DNA of 9,787 bases from JBEVNR01 sp040507985 (lineage in GTDB: Bacteria; Pseudomonadota; Alphaproteobacteria; Rickettsiales; UBA6187). Numbering within the stretch: the first letter of the stretch is position 1; every line of letters starts with the position of its first letter. Under the pieces are notes generated by a model. That model did no database searches, was not told the origin of the DNA, and was given only the letters and a program-made list of their open reading frames with translations. Both the position numbers and the translations under genes were made by a program. Positions 1-5,932 of the stretch are shown here, one piece after another. The stretch covers positions 1-9,787 of the forward strand of contig JBEVNR010000024.1 of assembly GCA_040507985.1 (NCBI GenBank), in the 5' to 3' direction.

Positions 1-17
1 TCGGCGCGGGGGAGTGA
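1..17 (+). CDS. 3' end of an upstream tail gene (partial)
   Basis: One reading frame entering the window ends in Gly-Ala-Gly-Glu and a TGA at 15-17, three bases before the GTG of the tail-tip gene. In RcGTA-type tail modules the gene before the TIM-barrel tail-tip gene is an NlpC/P60-type peptidase (gene 14), so this may be its end. Only four codons are visible, so the identity is inferred from gene order alone. Confidence 0.3.
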
Positions 18-20
18 CGC

Positions 21-3000
21 GTGGCGCAGGTGGCGTTGGGCGCGGCGGGCGGCGCCTTCGGCAAGGGGTTCGGCAACGCGTGGGCGGGGCCGGCCTTGGG
101 CGCGCTGGGCAACATGGTCGGGTCGTTCGTCGATACGGCGCTGTTCAACGAATACGGCCCGAAGGGAAAAATCTTCGGCGCGCGGCTGAACGACCTCAAG
201 GTGCAGCGCAGCGAATACGGCGGCGGGATTCCGCGCGTGGTGGGGTCGTTCCGCGTCGCCGGCAACGTGATATGGGCGCGGGACATAAAGGAGCGCAAGC
301 GCACCCAAGAGGTGGGCGGCAAGGGCGGCTCGACGCCCAAGGCGGACAAGACGGACTATTTTTATTACGCCACGCTGGCGATCGCGATCTGCGAGGGCGA
401 GATCGACGCGGTCAACGCCGTGTACGCCGATTCGAGGAAATTGTCCGTGTCGGAGTTGCGGGAGGCCTCGGGAAAGTACGAATTGTTTTTGGGAAGCGAG
501 ACGCAATCGCCGTCGTCGATCATCGAGAGCTACGACGGCGTCGGCGAGACTCCGGCCTATCGGGGCGTGGCCTACGTGGTGATGGAGGATTTCCCCCTCG
601 GCGATTTCGGCAACCGCATTCCCAACTTCACCTTCGAGGTCGAGCGCAATCCGGGCGACGCGGAGGACGCGCGATCGCTCGTCAAAAGCGTCGTCCTCAT
701 TCCGGGCAGCGGCGAGTTCGTCTACTCGCGCGACGTGGCTTACAACCGAACGAGCTACGTCACCTATGTCGGCGGCAGTCCGGTGAAAAACGTTTACTCG
801 AAACTCACCCCCGCCAACGCGATCGCGCGCGAGGGGGTTCCGAACGTCGACGTCGCTCTGGAACAAATGGGGCGCGACCTGCCCAACCTCGAATGGGTGG
901 CGGTGGTCGTCAATTGGTTCATCACGTCGAAGGTCGTCGCAGACGCGGAGATCGTGCCGAAATGCGAATTCCTATCCCTCTTTGACGAAGGCGCGGTGGT
1001 GCACGAAACCGTGCCGGACTGGGAGGTGGCGGGACGGACCCGCGAGACGGGCGAGGTCCTCAACTCGTTTTCTGACGGTTCGCTCACCTACGGCGGCACG
1101 CCGACGGATAAGAGCGTCGTGCAATTATGCAAGCGGCTGAAGGAGTTGGGTTACAACGTGCTGCTCTACCCCATGCCCTTGGTCGACACGACGGGCGAGG
1201 AGCCGGGCGAGGACAAAAAGCCGTGGCGCGGTCGGCTTGTGCCCGCCGTCGCCGGCGACGTAGACACGTTTTTTAATAGAACGTGGGGCTTCAGCCATTT
1301 CGTCGAACATTATGCCAACCTTTCGGTCGAGGGCGACGCGCTCAAGGATTATATCGACGCGTTCCTGATCGGTTCCGAAATGGTCGGGCTGACCACGTGG
1401 GACGCCGGCGGCCATACTTTCCCCGCCGTGGCGGAATTGGTCGATTTGGCCGCGACGGTGAAGGGAATCGTCGGATCGGGCGTCAAGGTGAGTTACGCCG
1501 CCGACTGGAGCGAATACCACAGCGTGGGCGGGTATTATCACCTCGACCCGCTCTGGACGAGCCCCGATATCGACGTGGTGGCGATAGACAATTACATGCC
1601 TATTACGCCCGACCTTCCCCAGCGGCAGATCACGCCGGAGTTGATCAAGGAGTATCTGGAGAAGGGCGAGGGGTGGGACTATTACTATTCCGACCCCGAA
1701 CGGACGGATGAGGTAAGCTACGGCGGCGATCCCAAGTACGCATGGAAGAACGTTGAATATTGGTGGAAAAACGCCCACGCCAACCCGGGCGGCGGGGCAA
1801 CCGGCTGGACGGCGAAGGCGAAGCCGTTGTGGTTCACGGAGTTCGGCTTCCCCTCCGTCGACGGCGCGGCCAACCAACCCAACGTGTTCGTCGACCCGTC
1901 GAGCGACGAATCCTACTACCCGCGCGGCTCGCGCCGCCGGATCGACTACGCCGCGCAGCGCGAGGCGGTGAGGGCGTTTCTGGAATTTTGGCAGGCGAAA
2001 AACGCGGAGCCGGGCAACGAAGGGCTGGCCGAACATATGTTTTTATGGGCGTACGACGCGCGGCCTTACCCGCACTGGCCGTTTTTGACGAATTATTGGA
2101 CGGACGGGGCGAACTTCAAGAGCGGGCATTGGATCAACCATAAGCTGGCCGTGCCGTCGCTCGGGTTCGCCGTGGCGGAATTGTTCGCGCTCGCCGGATT
2201 GGAGCCGTCGGAATACGACGTCTCGGCCCTAAACGATCCGGTGGACGGGTTCGTCATGGCCGATCAAGGGCGCGCGCGGGACTACGCGGCGCAGCTGGCG
2301 GAGGCGTATTTCTTCGACGTGGTCGAGCAAGACGGGAAGCTGGTCTGCGTCAAGCGCGGAGGGGAGCCGGAGGCGACGGCGGAAGAGGACGTCCTGCTGC
2401 CGGGGAGCGGGGATCGGCGGTCGCCGGCGGTTTTGACGCGCGGCTCGTCGGAGGAGCTTCCGACGGCGGCGGAAATAAGCTTCGCCTCGCCGAGCGACCT
2501 CTACGAGACGGCGACGCGGCGGGCGCAGCGGCAGAGCGTGACGTCCGCCGACCGGCTGTCGCTGGCGTGGCCGCTCGCCCTCTCCGACGCCGACGCGGAG
2601 CGGCGCGCGCTGCAATACCTTTATATCGCGTGGACGGAGCGCACTAGCGTCAGCTTCGGCCTTCCGCCGGAATTTCGCCGCCTCTGCCCGACCGACGCGC
2701 TACGGATAAGCGTCGGCGGGGCGACCTATTCCTGCCGCATCCTCTCCGCGCGCGCCGCCCGAAGCGGGGCGCAGCGCGTCGAGGCCGTGGTGCAGGACGC
2801 GGACGCGTACGACATGTACCGCGACGGGGGAAGCGGCGGGGCGAAGATCGCCCTCGCCTCGCTGCCGTCGCGCTCCGTTCCCGTCCTGCTCGACCTTCCG
2901 CGATTTCCCGGCGACTCGGACGAGAACGGGATATTGCGCGTCGCGCTGTACGGCGACGCGCAGGGCTGGTCGGGCGGCGCGCTGTACCGCAGCGACGACG

Positions 3001-3797
3001 GCGGGGAGGACGAGGGAAACAATTGGCGCGAGTTGGCGCAAACCGCGAACGAGGCGACGGTCGGGATCGCCTTCGACGCGCTGCCGGCCGCGTCTTCCTG
3101 CGTGGTCGATACGGCGTCGACCGTGGACGTCGGGCTGTTCTCCGGGGAGCTTGCGAGTGTCACCGAACTCGGGATGCTGAACGGCGCCAACGCCGCGCTG
3201 ATAGGCGAGGAGATCGTGCAATTTCAAACCGCGACGCTGCTGGGCGCGGGGCGGTACCGGCTAAGCAACCTGCTGCGGGGGCGGCTGGGAACGGAATGGG
3301 CGATAGGCGGACACTCCCCGGGCGAGCGGTTCGTTCTGCTGGACGGCGCGATCCTCAAGACGACGGTCGAGCGCAACGTCTTCAATTTGACGCGGCATTA
3401 CAAGGGCGTCACCTACAAGCAAAACCTCTCTGACGCCGAGCAGGCGGAATTCGCCTACGCCGCCGAATGCTACAAGCCGTGGTCGCCCGTGCACATCGCC
3501 GGAGAGCGCGACGGCGGCGGCGATTTAACCATAACGTGGATTCGCCGTACCAGACTGGGCGGCGAATGGGCCGACGGATCGGACGTGCCGCTTTCCGAAG
3601 AGTCCGAAGCCTACGAGGTCGATATCCTCGACGGCGCGACCGTCCTCCGCACCATAGCCGCAACCTCCCCCTCCTGCGCCTACAGCGCGGCGCAACAAAC
3701 CGCCGACTTCGGAAGCCCGCAAGCCTCCGTCGACGTCGTCGTGTACCAGCTGTCGGCATTAGTAGGGCGGGGGAGAGGGGGAAGAGGAAGTTTGTGA
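21..3797 (+). CDS. GTA/phage tail-tip 'megatron' protein with TIM-barrel-like domain
   Basis: Structural protein at the distal tail tip/baseplate, expected to contact the host envelope and help DNA cross it. It matches the RcGTA gene 15 family (Rcc01698 type) in length (1258 aa, near the usual 1300) and architecture. The N-terminus (about residues 1-40) is Gly/Ala-rich and hydrophobic, as usual in the family. Residues about 355-690 form the glycoside-hydrolase TIM-barrel-like domain, with FLIGSEMVG near 447, SYAADWSEYH near 490 and WFTEFGFP near 604. Residues about 730-940 look like the Phage-tail_3 region. About 1045-1150 (LSNLLRGRLGTEW) match the conserved C-terminal domain. The protein ends in QLSALVGRGRGGRGSL, a family-typical terminus. 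The start is a GTG with GGGGAG about 7 bases upstream, 3 bases after the previous stop. The reading frame is intact. The last 39 bases overlap a convergent minus-strand ORF, and a diverged second copy of the 3' end lies at 4163-4252. Whether the barrel has enzyme activity cannot be told. Confidence 0.95.
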   Translation: MAQVALGAAGGAFGKGFGNAWAGPALGALGNMVGSFVDTALFNEYGPKGKIFGARLNDLKVQRSEYGGGIPRVVGSFRVAGNVIWARDIKERKRTQEVGGKGGSTPKADKTDYFYYATLAIAICEGEIDAVNAVYADSRKLSVSELREASGKYELFLGSETQSPSSIIESYDGVGETPAYRGVAYVVMEDFPLGDFGNRIPNFTFEVERNPGDAEDARSLVKSVVLIPGSGEFVYSRDVAYNRTSYVTYVGGSPVKNVYSKLTPANAIAREGVPNVDVALEQMGRDLPNLEWVAVVVNWFITSKVVADAEIVPKCEFLSLFDEGAVVHETVPDWEVAGRTRETGEVLNSFSDGSLTYGGTPTDKSVVQLCKRLKELGYNVLLYPMPLVDTTGEEPGEDKKPWRGRLVPAVAGDVDTFFNRTWGFSHFVEHYANLSVEGDALKDYIDAFLIGSEMVGLTTWDAGGHTFPAVAELVDLAATVKGIVGSGVKVSYAADWSEYHSVGGYYHLDPLWTSPDIDVVAIDNYMPITPDLPQRQITPELIKEYLEKGEGWDYYYSDPERTDEVSYGGDPKYAWKNVEYWWKNAHANPGGGATGWTAKAKPLWFTEFGFPSVDGAANQPNVFVDPSSDESYYPRGSRRRIDYAAQREAVRAFLEFWQAKNAEPGNEGLAEHMFLWAYDARPYPHWPFLTNYWTDGANFKSGHWINHKLAVPSLGFAVAELFALAGLEPSEYDVSALNDPVDGFVMADQGRARDYAAQLAEAYFFDVVEQDGKLVCVKRGGEPEATAEEDVLLPGSGDRRSPAVLTRGSSEELPTAAEISFASPSDLYETATRRAQRQSVTSADRLSLAWPLALSDADAERRALQYLYIAWTERTSVSFGLPPEFRRLCPTDALRISVGGATYSCRILSARAARSGAQRVEAVVQDADAYDMYRDGGSGGAKIALASLPSRSVPVLLDLPRFPGDSDENGILRVALYGDAQGWSGGALYRSDDGGEDEGNNWRELAQTANEATVGIAFDALPAASSCVVDTASTVDVGLFSGELASVTELGMLNGANAALIGEEIVQFQTATLLGAGRYRLSNLLRGRLGTEWAIGGHSPGERFVLLDGAILKTTVERNVFNLTRHYKGVTYKQNLSDAEQAEFAYAAECYKPWSPVHIAGERDGGGDLTITWIRRTRLGGEWADGSDVPLSEESEAYEVDILDGATVLRTIAATSPSCAYSAAQQTADFGSPQASVDVVVYQLSALVGRGRGGRGSL

Positions 3798-4064
3798 TGC
3801 GGAGGGCGGAGATTGCTTATCCCTAAAGTTTTTTCCGACTTTCCAGCCATAGTATATCCCTACTGGCACCCCTATCCATGCCGCATTGATTGCGGTGCCT
3901 AATGCGGCTATGCCTACGTAAGATGTAACGTAACCGGCGGCGACTGCGCCCATTCCTGACGACTTTAATTCGGTTTTATGGCTCGAAGAAAATTCCTTCG
4001 TTTTCTTGTATATTGTAAAAGATAGGTCGCGCGCTTTTTCCTTTGTGGATTCCTCAAAAATCAT
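3759..4064 (-). CDS. Small Gly/Ala-rich membrane protein, unknown function
   Basis: A 101-residue protein that I do not recognise. Residues 1-36 are charged and probably helical. Residues about 38-77 are hydrophobic and rich in Gly/Ala (GMGAVAAGYV, then GIAALGTAINAAW and GVPVGIYYGW), enough for one long or two short membrane segments with glycine-zipper-like spacing. Residues 84-101 are a Ser/Pro-rich tail. The last 12 residues are read antisense to the end of the tail-tip gene, so the tail may be a read-through extension formed when the ORF was placed here. No strong Shine-Dalgarno is visible before the ATG. It is the last gene of the minus-strand cargo block, 184 bases beyond the deoxyribosyltransferase-like gene, so it may have its own promoter. 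A superinfection-exclusion or holin/antiholin-like role is possible but unproven. Confidence 0.6.
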   Translation of the reverse strand: MIFEESTKEKARDLSFTIYKKTKEFSSSHKTELKSSGMGAVAAGYVTSYVGIAALGTAINAAWIGVPVGIYYGWKVGKNFRDKQSPPSASQTSSSPSPPPY

Positions 4065-4162
4065 AATTCATACTCTATCAAAGCTTTACTCATAAAGTAA
4101 GTTTATGGCGTCTTTCTGAATAAGCGATTAATGCACCAACCTCGCCATGCAAACCGTCCAGT

Positions 4163-4252
4163 TGCGGATCGCCGCAATCATCCGTCGACATCGTCGTGTA
4201 CCAGTTATCGGCTGTAGTAGGGCGAGGGCGCAGGGGAGAAGGCAGCGTTTAA
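4163..4252 (+). pseudogene. Orphan second copy of the tail-tip gene 3' end
   Basis: Ninety bases align without gaps to the last 90 bases of the intact tail-tip gene (3708-3797), with 68 identities by hand count. Translated in the matching frame, 22 of 29 residues agree, including VDIVVYQLSAVVGRGR against VDVVVYQLSALVGRGR, and both copies end at a stop codon (TAA here, TGA in the intact gene). Most replacements are conservative (V/I, L/V, A/S), as expected from a functional orthologue that diverged in another phage, not from a fresh tandem duplication. Weaker similarity, needing a 1-base indel, extends left to about 4147. No start codon or upstream coding sequence belongs to it, so it is a stranded fragment. 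Its stop codon overlaps the stop of the convergent deoxyribosyltransferase-like gene (4249-4251) by two bases. Confidence 0.8.
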
Positions 4253-5187
4253 GCCGCTATGGTATTGAATACGGCTGCGGCCACTTCTTTTGCAAATTCC
4301 TGTTCCTTTCCCGGCTGCCAAAATATTGTGGTGTGGTGGCTAATATCAAAATGCCGCTTTATTTGTTCTTCCGCTTCTTGGTTTTTCTTGCACGTATAAA
4401 AAACGGGCTTGCCTAATCCGTGCGCAAGGCCGGCTTCCCAATACACGCCTTGGTTTCCGTGGGTCAAATCTGCCACTAAAAATCTGGATTCGCGTATTTC
4501 CCTTTCCAGCCGCGCGTCGATGCATCCGCTTTTGGGAAGGTCTAACAAGGGATTTAAAAAATCATATCCGTCATCTTTAAATCTGCTTTTAAGCGCCAAA
4601 TAAATTGTATCCAGTTCCGGCGCATTAAATTTAAGAGCAAAAAATCCTTTCCGACTTTCGGATATGCAGCGTTTCAATTGCTCGTAGTGATTCCATCCTT
4701 CCATAGATAAGGCAAATACGAACGATAATTGCGATGGATTATAAGTTGATAAAAATCCTTTCTTAAGCAAAAACTGGGCAATAAATTCAAGATTTTTATC
4801 TTCTTGTTTTACAGAGATGCCGATTTCAGAAAAAAAGTCGCTTTTATTGTTTCTATCAACCATTAAAGGGTAATATAAATCTCTTTGATTATCGCCTATA
4901 TAAATAATTAAGTTATCCGCCTGTTTTTGTGGACTAATTATAGTTAAATCATCAACAATTTTTTGAGTGACCTCAATAGAAGTTTTCTGCTTTCTCGTTC
5001 TAAGATAACGGCTCAGCGCGGTTTTTTCCCAATCGGATAAGCTTTCTAAACTTATGTTTTCGTCCTCAGGAAGATAAAAAGTGGCACGGCACCGATCTTT
5101 ACAAAATATTTCTTGATTATAATCCGAACCGGCGTGGGACTTCGCTTGTCCCTCACAAACAGGGCAATTAACTTGTTCACCGTTCAT
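4249..5187 (-). CDS. Zinc-finger-like plus nucleoside 2-deoxyribosyltransferase-like domain protein
   Basis: A 312-residue protein in three parts. Residues 1-35 carry a probable metal-binding cluster, C8-x2-C11 and C29-x3-C33. Residues about 40-170 are a helical middle region of no family I can name. Residues about 178-295 resemble the nucleoside 2-deoxyribosyltransferase/DRHyd fold related to TIR and SLOG domains: strand FFALKF, then FLVADLTHGNQG with D240 and N245, then YWEAG with E251 at the place of the family's nucleophilic glutamate, then GLGKPVFYTC and a HFDISHH motif. Such domains cleave N-glycosidic bonds of nucleosides or nucleotides, and relatives serve as effectors in bacterial conflict systems; the substrate here is unknown. 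A good Shine-Dalgarno (AAGGA, 5198-5202 on the minus strand) fixes the ATG. The gene is clearly more AT-rich than the tail genes, suggesting separate acquisition. It lies 72 bases after brnA and could be co-transcribed with it. Confidence 0.88.
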   Translation of the reverse strand: MNGEQVNCPVCEGQAKSHAGSDYNQEIFCKDRCRATFYLPEDENISLESLSDWEKTALSRYLRTRKQKTSIEVTQKIVDDLTIISPQKQADNLIIYIGDNQRDLYYPLMVDRNNKSDFFSEIGISVKQEDKNLEFIAQFLLKKGFLSTYNPSQLSFVFALSMEGWNHYEQLKRCISESRKGFFALKFNAPELDTIYLALKSRFKDDGYDFLNPLLDLPKSGCIDARLEREIRESRFLVADLTHGNQGVYWEAGLAHGLGKPVFYTCKKNQEAEEQIKRHFDISHHTTIFWQPGKEQEFAKEVAAAVFNTIAA

Positions 5188-5197
5188 TTTTTATCTG

Positions 5198-5202
5198 TCC
5201 TT
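5198..5202 (-). promoter_or_regulatory. Ribosome binding site of the deoxyribosyltransferase-like gene
   Basis: AAGGA on the minus strand, ten bases before the ATG at 5187, in an AT-rich leader. It supports the chosen start and shows that the gene can be translated independently of brnA. Confidence 0.6.
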
Positions 5203-5259
5203 AAATTAAAAGTCGAAACCGTGCTTATCGCGAACCGCCTTCCCATGATTTGCGGATTT

Positions 5260-5517
5260 TCACATTTGTGCATGCCCGACCCGCATCGCCCTTGTGTACT
5301 CGTCCAACGCGTTGCGAATCAGCACGTTATACGACACATGTTCTTTCTCGGCCTCCTCTCGGAAAAAGTCGAGCGTCGCTTTGGTAAGGGTCAGCGTCGC
5401 GCGTTCCGTCCGCGCCATGCGCGCCAATTCGGCCGGCGGCGGCAAGATATCGACCGCGCGGCCTATTTTTATGGGTTCGTCGGTATAGCCGTCGTCAATG
5501 CCCGTTTTTTTCCTCAT
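5260..5517 (-). CDS. brnA: BrnA-type antitoxin
   Basis: An 85-residue antitoxin expected to bind and neutralise BrnT and to repress the operon through its C-terminal ribbon-helix-helix domain. The N-terminal half (PIKIGRAVDILPPPAELARM) is the flexible toxin-wrapping part. Residues about 40-76 show the RHH pattern: a strand (ATLTLT) followed by helices with LDFFRE and VSYNVLIRNALDEY, close to the usual BrnA ending. The start at 5517 is chosen because it begins the family-typical N-terminus and has AAGGAAAGAGG just upstream; the frame stays open further upstream only because it runs antiparallel-free inside brnT. The gene overlaps the 3' end of brnT by 23 bases, so translation is probably coupled. 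Toxin-first order is normal for BrnTA and differs from most type II pairs. Confidence 0.87.
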   Translation of the reverse strand: MRKKTGIDDGYTDEPIKIGRAVDILPPPAELARMARTERATLTLTKATLDFFREEAEKEHVSYNVLIRNALDEYTRAMRVGHAQM

Positions 5518-5785
5518 AAAACCTCTTTCCTTTTCGCCAATAGCCCGCGCCCAAAATACGAACGTTGCCTTCGCGCAGCGTAAAACGCACCGTTGCGATT
5601 TTATCTTTGATGCGCCCGAAACAAAAATAACGCTGTTCTTCCTCCGAACTATGCGCATCGTCTGCTGTCGTTATCCTTTGCGCATCAAAAAACGCCTCCT
5701 TTGCCAGATCGAACGCCAGCCCGTGTTTCTCGCGGTTGGCCGCATCCTTCTTTTCGTCCCACTCAAATCGCATCGTCAAATTCAT
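5495..5785 (-). CDS. brnT: BrnT-type toxin (RelE-like ribonuclease family)
   Basis: A 96-residue toxin of the BrnT family, RelE-fold RNases that block translation until bound by BrnA. The N-terminal family signature is clear (RFEWDEKKDAANREKHG, residues 6-22), followed by LAFDLAKEAFFD and, at 66-91, the strands VRFTLREGNVRILGAG and the basic helix WRKGKRFYEEK. In most family members the segment at 76-82 reads close to RIISARxA; here it is RILGAGY, lacking the usual second arginine, which may weaken or alter activity. Two starts are possible: ATG at 5785 (used here) or ATG at 5773, which begins MRFEWDE and fits the family better. Neither has a clear Shine-Dalgarno. The gene is first in the minus-strand block, directly behind a palindromic operator. 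Confidence 0.9.
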   Translation of the reverse strand: MNLTMRFEWDEKKDAANREKHGLAFDLAKEAFFDAQRITTADDAHSSEEEQRYFCFGRIKDKIATVRFTLREGNVRILGAGYWRKGKRFYEEKNGH

Positions 5786-5789
5786 TTTA

Positions 5790-5805
5790 GCATATAATCA
5801 TATGC
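5790..5805 (-). promoter_or_regulatory. Palindromic operator and -10 element of brnTA
   Basis: A perfect inverted repeat, GCATAT-4-ATATGC, lies 4 bases upstream of the first brnT ATG. On the minus strand it contains TATGAT (5797-5802), a 5 of 6 match to a -10 box; no convincing -35 is present. A -10 inside a palindrome just before a toxin-antitoxin operon is the expected place for BrnA autorepression. Starting from this box the transcript would have almost no leader before ATG 5785 and about 15 bases before ATG 5773. The plus-strand reading contains TATAAT, but without a partner -35. Confidence 0.5.
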
Positions 5806-5932
5806 ATTTAAAGCATAAATAAAAAAGGAAAGCAATCTTTAAGTCGTTTTGAGCGCGCATTTTAAAATCCCCCTTCCGCGCCCCTCCCGCCGCCCCGTAA
5901 AATAGCGCCATAGGCAAAAGGCGGCGGAAGGC

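Noticed and set aside
14..3830. Several long Arg-rich open frames on both strands over the tail-tip gene
   Set aside because: They are shadows caused by high GC in the third codon positions of the tail-tip gene; their translations are Arg/Gly/Ala-rich and match no family.
4065..4162. Possible further gene between the membrane protein and the stranded tail-gene end
   Set aside because: It is under 100 bases, AT-rich, and no frame shows a start, ribosome site or recognisable sequence; only faint similarity to the tail-gene end extends in from the right.
3708..4252. Diversity-generating retroelement (template/variable repeat pair)
   Set aside because: The two copies of the tail-gene end differ mostly by conservative changes without an adenine-specific pattern, and no reverse transcriptase is present in the window.
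5793..5798. Plus-strand TATAAT as promoter of the fibre gene
   Set aside because: It is part of the palindrome, there is no -35 hexamer at the right distance, and it lies 135 bases before the gene.
5859..5868. Ten-base palindrome ATTTTAAAAT
   Set aside because: It is short and of simple composition, expected by chance in an AT-rich intergenic stretch.
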